29,735 bases of DNA from a virus. Below, piece by piece: positions 15,927 through 23,015 of this stretch (its first letter is position 1; the number at the start of each line of letters is the position of its first letter). Both the position numbers and the translations under genes were made by a program. Location of the stretch: positions 1 to 29,735 of IMG/VR virus record IMGVR_UViG_3300030108_000458. One strand, 5' to 3'. The notes under the pieces are model-generated. The model worked only from the letters and a program-made list of their open reading frames with translations, was not told the origin of the DNA and made no database searches.

Positions 15927-18803
15927 ATGAGTACAAAATACATAGCAAGCAACTGGAGATTACCAAACCAAGAGAATAGTAGTAAGAGTGATAACTATGG
16001 TTTAGATTTTGATGGAAGTAATGAGTTTATAAATATTGGAATAACTCCAAATTCATTAGTTGGTAGCAATAATGCTTACACTGTATCTGCTTGGGTAAAT
16101 CCTGACATTAGTGGAAATTTAAATATAATTGGTGCTATGGACACAAGCAACAGATGGTATTTTAGGGTGTTAAATGGTTATGCCTCTTATGCTTATGGAA
16201 CAGCAACAGGTGATAATGGTTACAATACAGAAGCAGCAACTGAAGTTAGTTTAAATGTTTGGTCAAATATTGTTTTTACATTTGATGGTTCAACTACTCA
16301 TAAAATTTATATTAATGGAGATTTAAAATTAACACAATCTTCTGGAAGTGGACAAACTGTAACAAGCACAAGAAATTTATATATAGGAGCTTTAAATAAT
16401 AATGGAAGCACTCAAAACTATATGAATGGCTCTATTTCAGAACTTGCAGTTTTTGACTATGCTTTAAGTTCTACACAAATAAGCACTTTATATGGTAGCA
16501 GTTCATTAGGTGCAGGCAATCCTATGGCTTTAAAACCTCAACCTGTAGCTTTCTATCCTTTAGGAGACAATAGTGCTTCTAATCCCCTTACACAACCAAA
16601 TGAAGCTGTAGAAGATGCAAGTGTTTTTGATTTTGTTTCTTCAAGCTCACAATATATAGATTGTGGTGATAATGATGCGTTTAGTTTTGGCAATGGTACT
16701 ACTGATGAAGCATTCAGTGTTAGTGCTTGGATTAAAATGGACACTATCACAAATTTTGTTGTGTTATCAAAATATGGAGCTTCTGGATCTTTAAGGGAAT
16801 ATGCTATTGGCTTTTCACCAGATAAAATTTATCTTTTATTATATGATGATAATGGCGCTTATAGAGGTAGATATTATAACACATCAACAACAAGTAATGA
16901 TTGGATGCATATAACTACTACATACAATGGAGTTGGTGGTACTAACGCACAAGATGGTATAAAAATTTATATAAATGGAATAAGAGTAGATGATTCAACC
17001 TTTACAAGTGGCTCTTATACAGCTATGAGTAATACAACAAGTGAATTAAGAATTGGTAGCTTTAGCACAACTTATGCAGATGGCAAAATAAGCAATGCTC
17101 AAATATGGCAAGCAGAACTTTCATCTACAGAAGTTACTACACTATACAATTCAGGAGTTCCACTAACAGGTACACAACCTCAAGCAAGTAATCTTAAAGC
17201 TTGGTATAAGTTAGACCAATCAGCAAACTGGGAAGCAGATAGTTCAGGAAATTGGCAAATACCTGATGCAGTTTCAGCATATCCACAGAGTTTTAATTTT
17301 GATGGGACAAGTGATATTATTAATTTTTCAACTATTGATTTAGGCACAACACATACTATATCAATGTGGGTTAAAATTACTGCAACAAGTTTTGCTAATA
17401 TAATAACTGGCACTGGAGGTAGTCAAATTAAACTTAATGCTCCTAATAAAATTTACTACTATACTAATAATTATACTAATTCTCAACCATCTATTTCTAT
17501 GCCATTAAATCAATGGAATAATATAGTAATAGTAAGAGAAACAACAACAATCAAATTTTATGTAAATAATTCTTTGTTACATACAACAACATCTTTTGCA
17601 GGAGATGATTTTAGTTTTAACAAAATATTAGGTTTAGATGTAAATAATCAAACTTCAAATATTCAACTATGGGATTCAGCACTACCAGCAACAGGAACAG
17701 ATTCAGTAGAAACACTATACAACAACGGAGTACCTTTAACAACTGCTATAGCCACTGATAACTTAAAACTATGGGCTAAACTTGATAACACAGCTACATT
17801 CTCAACTAATTGGAGTGTACCAGATGCTTCAGGAAATGGCAACACAGGAACAAGTTCAGGAATGACAGAACAAAATTTAGTAAACAATAATGTTTCTGCA
17901 TTAAATGGTGAGAGTTCAGGTATGACTTCAGCTAATTTAGTTTTAAGTGATTTGACAAGAGCTGTACCTTATGATAGTTACAGTTTTAATTTTGATGGTG
18001 TTAATGATTATATAAATTGTGGTAGTGCTTCTTATTTAAATGGTTTATCAGAATTTTCATTATCTTGTTGGTTTAAATTAGATACTGCTGCTAGTGACAG
18101 AACTATTGTATCTGATTGGCATTATAATAATTCACCTTTTGGACATTTTGCTTTACAAACAATAGATGCTTCTGGCAGTAATTATGCTTTATATTTCTTT
18201 ATAAAAGCAACAAGTGATGGAGGTGGTAACTGGGTTAAAACATCTACTATTTTAAGTGAAAACACTTGGCATAATGCTGTGTTTACTTATAACTCTGGAA
18301 CTGTTGTTTGTTATATTGATAGTTCTTCTGTTTCATTAACAATAAACGGAACAATACCAACTACTCTAACTAACCAAGATGGTAATTTAAATATTGGAAG
18401 ATTTGGTGGCATATTAGATAGATATTGGGATGGAGAAATAAGTAATCTATCACTATTTAATAAAGAGTTAACATCTACAGAAGTTCTAAAACTATATAAC
18501 AGTGGTGTACCAAGTGATTTATCTAATTTTAATCCTAGCCCAATAGCTTGGTGGACTTTAGGAAGTAATAGTTTCTTTAATGGTTCTAACTATATATGTA
18601 GGGACTTAATTGGAAGTAATGATGGAACAAGTGCAAATGCTGGAGTAGATGCAATAGTAGGAGACAGCCCCAGAAGTTCTGCAAATGGAGTAGGTACTAA
18701 TAACTCAATTCCAGAGAATTTAGAAGGAAGCACTAAATACAGTAGTAACAATAGTTGGAGTATTAATATGAGTGAAACAGCAAGAGTAGAAGATACACCT
18801 TAA
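15927..18803 (+). CDS. Large protein with four tandem LamG-like domains
   Basis: A 958-residue protein, the largest here. LamG-like units at about residues 24-190, 232-410, 454-602 and 685-862 each begin with the FDG(S/T/V)N-type strand (GLDFDGSNEFINIG, FVSSSSQYIDCGD, FNFDGTSDIINFS, FNFDGVNDYINCG). Three contain W(S/M/H)xxxxT(Y/F)-type strands and (K/V)(I/V)YING or a close variant, and each ends near LSSTEVTTLYNSGVPL-like sequence. Joining segments contain WYKLDQS/LWAKLDN. The end, NMSETARVEDTP, resembles the C termini of similar proteins. Predicted role: glycan-binding fibre on the capsid or tail for host attachment. No transmembrane or signal segment. Repeat divergence suggests recombination or diversification. 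Confidence 0.78.
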   Translation: MSTKYIASNWRLPNQENSSKSDNYGLDFDGSNEFINIGITPNSLVGSNNAYTVSAWVNPDISGNLNIIGAMDTSNRWYFRVLNGYASYAYGTATGDNGYNTEAATEVSLNVWSNIVFTFDGSTTHKIYINGDLKLTQSSGSGQTVTSTRNLYIGALNNNGSTQNYMNGSISELAVFDYALSSTQISTLYGSSSLGAGNPMALKPQPVAFYPLGDNSASNPLTQPNEAVEDASVFDFVSSSSQYIDCGDNDAFSFGNGTTDEAFSVSAWIKMDTITNFVVLSKYGASGSLREYAIGFSPDKIYLLLYDDNGAYRGRYYNTSTTSNDWMHITTTYNGVGGTNAQDGIKIYINGIRVDDSTFTSGSYTAMSNTTSELRIGSFSTTYADGKISNAQIWQAELSSTEVTTLYNSGVPLTGTQPQASNLKAWYKLDQSANWEADSSGNWQIPDAVSAYPQSFNFDGTSDIINFSTIDLGTTHTISMWVKITATSFANIITGTGGSQIKLNAPNKIYYYTNNYTNSQPSISMPLNQWNNIVIVRETTTIKFYVNNSLLHTTTSFAGDDFSFNKILGLDVNNQTSNIQLWDSALPATGTDSVETLYNNGVPLTTAIATDNLKLWAKLDNTATFSTNWSVPDASGNGNTGTSSGMTEQNLVNNNVSALNGESSGMTSANLVLSDLTRAVPYDSYSFNFDGVNDYINCGSASYLNGLSEFSLSCWFKLDTAASDRTIVSDWHYNNSPFGHFALQTIDASGSNYALYFFIKATSDGGGNWVKTSTILSENTWHNAVFTYNSGTVVCYIDSSSVSLTINGTIPTTLTNQDGNLNIGRFGGILDRYWDGEISNLSLFNKELTSTEVLKLYNSGVPSDLSNFNPSPIAWWTLGSNSFFNGSNYICRDLIGSNDGTSANAGVDAIVGDSPRSSANGVGTNNSIPENLEGSTKYSSNNSWSINMSETARVEDTP

Positions 18804-18837
18804 AAAATATTTATTAAATTAGTAAACAAAAAATAAA

Positions 18838-19086
18838 ATGGCAACTTACATTAAAATAGACATAGACACACAAACATCATTAGTGGACTTTAGCCAAGTA
18901 AATACAACAAGTTCACAAACTATGAGAAGAAACATAGCAAACACAGAAGCATTAATTAGCTACAATGTAACACCTTCTTTTATTAGTAATGGTAGATTAA
19001 CACCATTAGCAACTTTAAACCACGCAGAGGCACTTGAATTGTTAAGTACACCTGAATGGACACCTGAAGAACCAAATGAGGAATAG
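18838..19086 (+). CDS. Small phage protein next to the lysis genes, unknown function
   Basis: An 82-residue protein, beginning ATYIKIDIDTQTSLVDFSQV and ending in an acidic tail (STPEWTPEEPNEE). No membrane segment or catalytic motif. The 34-base gap before it is A/T-rich with no clear terminator. It overlaps the next small gene by 11 bases. I do not recognise it; a virion accessory or regulator of the following lysis genes is possible. Confidence 0.65.
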   Translation: MATYIKIDIDTQTSLVDFSQVNTTSSQTMRRNIANTEALISYNVTPSFISNGRLTPLATLNHAEALELLSTPEWTPEEPNEE

Positions 19087-19204
19087 TTACACAAGAATAG
19101 AAAAACCTAAAAAGAGGAGAAGAGGAGTGCATGCTAAAAGTAAAATGAGCAAGTGCAAGAGCAGTAAGAATTATGTAAAACCATATAAAAGACAAGGAAG
19201 ATGA
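19076..19204 (+). CDS. Very basic 42-residue protein upstream of the amidase
   Basis: ATG at 19076 overlaps the preceding gene and the TGA overlaps the amidase ATG by 4 bp. The sequence KPKKRRRGVHAKSKMSKCKS then KNYVKPYKRQGR is Lys/Arg-rich and ends with the RQGR motif. I recall similar GVHAKxKxSKxKSSKNY proteins next to amidases in other Bacteroidota phages; this is from memory. The strong basic charge suggests nucleic-acid or cell-wall polymer binding. Its exact fit between two overlapping genes supports it being real. Confidence 0.6.
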   Translation: MRNSYTRIEKPKKRRRGVHAKSKMSKCKSSKNYVKPYKRQGR

Positions 19205-19656
19205 GAGAAATAAAAAAATTAATATTTCATTGTTCAGCAACTATAGAAGGGCAAAACATAAGTGCTGCTACTATTAAAAGATGGCATGTAAGAGACAGAG
19301 GGTGGTCAGACATTGGCTATCACTATGTTATAGGATTAGATGGAAAGATAGAGGCAGGAAGACCTGTAGCAAGAAAAGGTGCTCACACAAAAGGAGAAAA
19401 TTCTACTTCTATAGGAATATGTTACATTGGTGGATTAAGCAAAAACAAAAGAGCAAAAGACACAAGAACAGAAGCGCAAAAGAATGCATTAATTAAGTTA
19501 ATTAAAACACTTAAAAACATTTATCCAAGTGCAAGTTTACATGGTCATAAAGAGTTTGCTAACAAGGCCTGTCCATGTTTTGATGTACAAAAAGAATATG
19601 CTGAATTTCAGCCAGAGGGATATAAAGTTAAATCAAATGATAGTAAAGAAAGTTAA
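19201..19656 (+). CDS. N-acetylmuramoyl-L-alanine amidase (T7-lysozyme type endolysin)
   Basis: A 151-residue zinc amidase that cuts the bond between N-acetylmuramic acid and L-Ala in peptidoglycan at lysis. Family landmarks: FHCSAT (candidate zinc ligand H10), RWHVRDRGWSDIGYHYVIGL (28-45), GAHTKGENSTSIGICYIGG (60-78) and LHGHKEFANKACPCFDV (113-129), where H116 and C124 fit the other two zinc ligands and K122 the catalytic lysine of T7 lysozyme. There is no signal peptide, so it needs a holin. A candidate lies two genes downstream. Confidence 0.92.
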   Translation: MREIKKLIFHCSATIEGQNISAATIKRWHVRDRGWSDIGYHYVIGLDGKIEAGRPVARKGAHTKGENSTSIGICYIGGLSKNKRAKDTRTEAQKNALIKLIKTLKNIYPSASLHGHKEFANKACPCFDVQKEYAEFQPEGYKVKSNDSKES

Positions 19657-19657
19657 A

Positions 19658-19954
19658 ATGGATGATCATAATCTACTTATGTTGGTAACCTCATTGTTAG
19701 GTGTGCTTGGAATTAAAGAAGTTTGGCAGATATTAAAGCAGAAGATAGATATTAATGCCAAGAAAGAAGAAAGGCAAGACAATCTACAAACAGCAGTAAT
19801 TGAAGAGCTTAAGAACAAGATTGATGGTTTAGAGAAAAAGATTGATGAACTAATAAAAGAGAATACACATTTGAGAGTTAAGATTGCTAAGATGGAAGAA
19901 AGATTAATTCTAAATGCTAAAAAAAGAACACAAAACAAGTATAAAGATGAATAA
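19658..19954 (+). CDS. Membrane-anchored coiled-coil protein in the lysis cluster
   Basis: I chose ATG 19658, one base after the amidase stop; an in-frame ATG at 19637 would overlap the amidase. The product, about 98 residues, has a short hydrophobic N-terminal stretch (NLLMLVTSLLGVLGI) and then a Lys/Glu coiled coil (ELKNKIDGLEKKIDELIKEN and beyond). That shape, one anchor plus coiled coil between endolysin and holin, is what small spanin-like or holin-associated proteins look like, but no lipobox is seen. Function inferred from position only. Confidence 0.6.
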   Translation: MDDHNLLMLVTSLLGVLGIKEVWQILKQKIDINAKKEERQDNLQTAVIEELKNKIDGLEKKIDELIKENTHLRVKIAKMEERLILNAKKRTQNKYKDE

Positions 19955-20393
19955 AATTAAAGATAGTAAAATAGGAAAGTTTTTAGCAGAGAAAGCACCA
20001 AATGTTTTAAAAATAGTTGGAGAGGTGTTGCCTGAAAATGGAACTCTTGGTATTATTAAAAACCTTATAGATGGTGAACCTGATTTATCAGCAGAAGATA
20101 AGGCACAGATGCATGCACAATTAGTAGAGTTATACAACTTAGAAGTAAAAGATAGAGATAGTGCAAGAACCAGAGAGGTAGAAATGATGAAGGCAGGCGC
20201 ACAAGATTGGATGATGAATATAACAGGTGCAGTAGGTTTATTTGCATTTGTATTTTTGATTATTGCAATAGTATTTATAACAGTACCTGAACACAACAAA
20301 GAACTAATGATACACACCACAGGTATTGTAGAAGGTATAGTTTTATCTATAGTTGGCTATTACTATGGAAGCATAGCTAAAAAAAAAGATTAG
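19947..20393 (+). CDS. Holin-like membrane protein with two membrane segments
   Basis: I chose ATG 19947 (MNKIKDSKIG), which overlaps the preceding gene by 8 bases; an ATG at 19914 would give 11 more residues. The chain of about 148 residues has a charged N-terminal half with LAEKAPNVLKIVGEVLPENG and ARTREVEMMKAGAQDWMMNI, then two hydrophobic segments (GAVGLFAFVFLIIAIVFITV and GIVEGIVLSIVGYYYGSIA). The layout resembles GTA-type/3TM holins. A holin makes the membrane pores that release the amidase. It is the last gene of the lysis cluster. Confidence 0.72.
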   Translation: MNKIKDSKIGKFLAEKAPNVLKIVGEVLPENGTLGIIKNLIDGEPDLSAEDKAQMHAQLVELYNLEVKDRDSARTREVEMMKAGAQDWMMNITGAVGLFAFVFLIIAIVFITVPEHNKELMIHTTGIVEGIVLSIVGYYYGSIAKKKD

Positions 20394-20401
20394 TATTAAA
20401 C

Positions 20402-20417
20402 CACTTTATAAAAAGTG
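20402..20417 (+). promoter_or_regulatory. Hairpin covering a GTG start codon
   Basis: CACTTT and AAAGTG form a perfect 6-bp stem around loop ATAA. The GTG start of the next gene (20415-20417) lies in the 3' arm, so the start would be hidden unless the stem opens. It may limit translation of that gene. The stem is short and AT-rich, so stability is modest. Confidence 0.35.
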
Positions 20418-21482
20418 AGCAGGAAAAAAAACCACTTCAAAAGATTCAAAGATACTGGTAATCCAAGATACAGGTTAACACAGGATGAAGCAGAGATAAT
20501 ACACAAGTACAGAAGAATAAAAGAAGAAGCTCAATCACAGGGTTTAAATGTTAATGATGTACATAGTGGTTGGATAAAGTCAAAGGAAGCAAGTTTATAT
20601 TTTAAGAATCCTGATCACAAACAACAAGATTACAAGAAACTATTTAATGAACTTATTGAAGAGATTAAGGAGTATGCACCTCATTATAAGAAGATAGATA
20701 GGCCTAAAGTAATTGAACCACATTTGTTTTTCTGTTGTCCAAGTGATATTCATATTGGTAAATTATGCAGAAGTTTTGTTAGTGGTGTAGAGTATAACAA
20801 TCAAATAGCTGTACAACGCACTTTAGAGGGTGTTAGAGGGTGTATTAAAAAAGCTGAAGGGTTTCATATAGATCAAGTTGTATTATTGCTTTCTGGTGAT
20901 TTATTACATGTAGATGGATTTAAAACTACTACTAAAGGAACACTACAAGATATGGATGGATTGTTTTCAGATCATTTCATGATAGCTAAAAGGTTAATGG
21001 TTGAGGTTATAGAAATGCTGTTAGAAGTTGCTGATGTACAAGTTATGTACACAAGTGGTAATCATGATCATATTACAGGATGGCTAATGAGTGAAGTATT
21101 AAAAGCACATTTTAGTTTATGTAGTAATGTAAGTTGGAACAATGACTTAACTATGCGTAAATACTTTAAGTATGGTAAAACATTAATAAGTAGTACACAT
21201 GGTGATGGTATTAAATGGAACCTACTGCCTATGATAATGGCAGATGAGTGCAAGTGGTGGTCAGAAACTAAATACAGATATATGTTTACACAGCATATAC
21301 ATCACAAAGTGCAACATAAAAATGATTTTGTAGGTGTAACTTTAGAATCACTGCGTTCACCATCAGGTGCTGATGCTTGGCATCATAAGTCTGGCTATCA
21401 ATCTTCAAGTAATTTAGCTATAGAATCTTTCATATTTCATAAGCAACATGGACAGGTTGCAAGGTTAACACACCTTTTTTAA
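20415..21482 (+). CDS. Metallophosphoesterase (calcineurin-like)
   Basis: A 355-residue protein with all calcineurin-like motifs: CPSDIHIGK (D111, H113), LLSGDLLHVDG (D162), TSGNHDHITG (N216, H217, D218), STHGDGIKW (H262) and TQHIHHK (H294/H296). These bind two metal ions and hydrolyse phosphodiesters. Phage members act as nucleases, RNA-processing or nucleotide phosphatases; I cannot choose. The first 100 residues are helical, with YRLTQDEAEIIHKYRRIKEE near the start. GTG is the only reasonable start. It sits after the lysis genes and before the putative RNA gene. Confidence 0.82.
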   Translation: MSRKKNHFKRFKDTGNPRYRLTQDEAEIIHKYRRIKEEAQSQGLNVNDVHSGWIKSKEASLYFKNPDHKQQDYKKLFNELIEEIKEYAPHYKKIDRPKVIEPHLFFCCPSDIHIGKLCRSFVSGVEYNNQIAVQRTLEGVRGCIKKAEGFHIDQVVLLLSGDLLHVDGFKTTTKGTLQDMDGLFSDHFMIAKRLMVEVIEMLLEVADVQVMYTSGNHDHITGWLMSEVLKAHFSLCSNVSWNNDLTMRKYFKYGKTLISSTHGDGIKWNLLPMIMADECKWWSETKYRYMFTQHIHHKVQHKNDFVGVTLESLRSPSGADAWHHKSGYQSSSNLAIESFIFHKQHGQVARLTHLF

Positions 21483-21506
21483 CATTTAATTGTTAATAAA
21501 TTTTTT
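21479..21506 (+). terminator. AT-rich terminator after the metallophosphoesterase
   Basis: TTAACA and TGTTAA form a perfect 6-bp stem around TTTAAT, followed 5 bases later by six T residues. It starts inside the stop codon of the upstream gene. The stem has only two G-C pairs, so it would be weak; it marks the end of the late region. Confidence 0.4.
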
Positions 21507-21544
21507 AGTGTGTTTTGTATTTTGTATTATAATTATATATATAT

Positions 21545-21885
21545 TTACGCAAGTTCTTTGAGATAGTTGGTAAAACAAAGTTGAGTTTATTGGACACTAT
21601 GACGCACATCTTGGCAGGAGAGTTTAATAAAGTAAAACCGAATAAAAATATATGCACTTTTTTTAGTGTAGTTTGTAGCGGTACAAACACTTTATTAAAA
21701 CGCTGATAGATTAAGCTCTGTGAAAAGATAGCATACCCAAGCGAGGCAAGTGGCTTTACTACCTTTAAAATGGTATATCGGAAGGAAACAAAGAAGCAAG
21801 TAAAGAATCGTAAGTGGCTATTGACCGAGCATAACCCAAAGTAAAACAACGGAAAACATAAGAGCTTTAAGTAGCTTCTATCTCA
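21545..21885 (+). ncRNA. Candidate structured non-coding RNA
   Basis: This is the only stretch over 300 bases without a credible protein gene, and it is visibly richer in G+C and CG than its neighbours. Long-range complementarity: TTTAATAAAG (21623-21632) pairs perfectly with CTTTATTAAA (21690-21699), enclosing CACT/AGTG (21655-21658/21665-21668) and GTTTGTA/TACAAAC (21671-21677/21682-21688, loop GCGG). GATAGA plus AGCT (21705-21717) pairs with AGCTTCTATC (21873-21882), a 10-bp closing stem with a 3-base bulge. Inside it, CTTTACT (21754-21760) pairs with AGTAAAG (21799-21805), around ACC/GGT. AAGTGGCT occurs twice (21748, 21812). The 5' end has CTTTG/CAAAG (21556-21560/21576-21580). Edges are approximate. 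It is probably made as one transcript; function unknown. Confidence 0.65.
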
Positions 21886-21949
21886 TTGAACTTATTTAAT
21901 TTTAAAATTTATAAAAAAGAAGATTAACAAAAATTTTATTCTAAAAACT

Positions 21950-22084
21950 ATGAAAGTATATTTAAGAAACATCAAGTATGCATGGAAAATCTACAAAGAT
22001 GGTAGATGGGCAAATAATAAGTCGATTTATGTATGGATTTTGTGGTATACTACAAAGTATATTAAATACAAACTAAATTTATAA
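21950..22084 (+). CDS. Small aromatic basic protein, first gene of the early region
   Basis: A 44-residue product rich in Trp, Tyr and Lys (MKVYLRNIKYAWKIYKDGRW then IYVWILWYTTKYIKYK). The second half may be a short membrane-associated or amphipathic helix. It begins 67 bases after the closing stem of the putative RNA. I do not recognise it. The even use of codons and its place directly before other small early genes suggest a real host-takeover peptide, but support is modest. Confidence 0.5.
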   Translation: MKVYLRNIKYAWKIYKDGRWANNKSIYVWILWYTTKYIKYKLNL

Positions 22085-22096
22085 CTTTAAACAATT

Positions 22097-22252
22097 ATGA
22101 AAACAATAAACTATACAACACGCACATTTTATGTGCCTGCAAGCAAAATAGAAACATTGCTTGAGTTTCAAGAGAAATGCAGAACTAATGGCAGAAGGTC
22201 ATATTCTGAAGTACTATTAGAATTAATGGAACAATACAATGGAAATAATTAA
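22097..22252 (+). CDS. Ribbon-helix-helix-like small protein
   Basis: A 51-residue product with an N-terminal strand (TINYTTRTFYVPASK) followed by two helices (KIETLLEFQEKCRTNG and YSEVLLELMEQYNG). That strand-helix-helix layout with the basic turn NGRRSYS is typical of small ribbon-helix-helix regulators, which bind DNA as dimers with the strands in the major groove. It overlaps the next gene by 14 bases. A regulator of early genes is plausible; family membership is inferred from shape. Confidence 0.55.
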   Translation: MKTINYTTRTFYVPASKIETLLEFQEKCRTNGRRSYSEVLLELMEQYNGNN

Positions 22253-22565
22253 TTACTATAAATACTTGCAAGAAATGGAAGAATGGCAAGCATACTATTA
22301 TTATACTTCTTTACACTTTAGATTAAGAAAGATAATAAGACAAGCAAACTGGAACAAAACTATAATAACCAAGTTTGAATTAACTAACAATGACATTGAA
22401 ATACACAGACATAGATTTGATAGATTAATAGATGAAACTAAAGAAATTGGTGAAAAGTGGAAAGAACTTAGATATCAGTATGATGAACAAAGAATCAATA
22501 AAATAATAACACAATTAACTAAAATCAAAAATTATGAATTTAAAAACAGTAAACATAAAGGGTAA
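22239..22565 (+). CDS. Helical charged protein, unknown function
   Basis: A 108-residue protein with many Tyr, Lys and Glu (NYYKYLQEMEEWQAYYYYTS at the start; LIDETKEIGEKWKELRYQYD later) and no hydrophobic segment, probably a bundle of helices. It overlaps both neighbours. I see no known motif. It lies at the start of the recombination/replication genes. Confidence 0.65.
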   Translation: MEIINYYKYLQEMEEWQAYYYYTSLHFRLRKIIRQANWNKTIITKFELTNNDIEIHRHRFDRLIDETKEIGEKWKELRYQYDEQRINKIITQLTKIKNYEFKNSKHKG

Positions 22566-22884
22566 GCAGTACGTTACTGTAAATGAAAGATTAAAATACT
22601 TTAGAGAACATTTTGCAGGATACAGCTTAACAAGTGAAATAACACACCTAAATGAAAATGGTGTAATCATTAGAGCGTCTTTAAAAAACAATGAAGATGT
22701 TGAGGTAGCAAGTGGCTATGCACATGAGAAACAAAATAGCACATTTATAAATAAAACTTCATTCATAGAAAACTGTGAAACTTCTGCATGGGGTAGAGCA
22801 TTAGGAAACTTTGGTGTTGGTGTAGATCAATCAGTAGCAAGTGCAGATGAAGTAGCTAATGCAATTAAAAACCAGAAATCATGA
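22534..22884 (+). CDS. Probable single-strand annealing/recombination protein (Sak3/Rad52-like)
   Basis: A 116-residue protein. It starts YVTVNERLKYFREHFAGYSL and has a strand pair (VIIRASLKNNEDVEVASGYA) then FINKTSFIENCETSAWGRAL and GNFGVGVDQSVASADEVANA. The ETSAxGRALGxxGxGxDxSxASADEV block is a recognisable signature of short phage annealing proteins that I associate with the Sak3/Rad52 group. A RecB-type exonuclease gene lies one small gene downstream, as in lambda Red-like pairs. The family name is from memory; the gene is secure. Confidence 0.62.
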   Translation: MNLKTVNIKGKQYVTVNERLKYFREHFAGYSLTSEITHLNENGVIIRASLKNNEDVEVASGYAHEKQNSTFINKTSFIENCETSAWGRALGNFGVGVDQSVASADEVANAIKNQKS

Positions 22885-23015
22885 TACAAGAAATAAAATC
22901 AGAATATCAAAAGTTGCTTGAACTAGTTAAAGAAAAAGAACAAATAGAAAAGCAATGGAATGAAGCAATCAAAAAATTTTATGAATCTAAAATAAAAGAA
23001 AATGAAAAAGAATAG
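22881..23015 (+). CDS. Small coiled-coil peptide between annealing protein and exonuclease
   Basis: A 44-residue Glu/Lys-rich product (SEYQKLLELVKEKEQIEKQW and onward) that is almost entirely a predicted helix. Its ATG overlaps the upstream TGA and its end overlaps the exonuclease ATG by 14 bases, so it is part of the same translational chain. It may bridge the two recombination proteins. Function unknown. Confidence 0.55.
   Translation: MIQEIKSEYQKLLELVKEKEQIEKQWNEAIKKFYESKIKENEKE

Noticed and set aside
21463-21500. Possible third copy of the promoter-like box (TAACAC, T run, ACATT)
   Set aside because: The spacing between elements is different, most of it is within the metallophosphoesterase gene, and the T run and following bases are better explained by the terminator hairpin.
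21599-21706. 35-residue + strand frame (ATG at 21599) inside the RNA candidate
   Set aside because: It spans both arms of a 10-bp stem and the hairpin within, so the sequence is better explained by base pairing. A short peptide cannot be excluded.
21505-21849. 114-residue reading frame on the - strand across the RNA candidate
   Set aside because: All other genes are on the + strand, there is no neighbour to form an operon, and the frame follows from the sequence being a structured RNA. It could be conserved only as a mirror of that RNA.
21541-21900. tmRNA, RNase P RNA or tRNA genes in the gene-free stretch
   Set aside because: No acceptor-stem/T-loop (GTTCGA) element, no tmRNA ends and no RNase P consensus segments were found.
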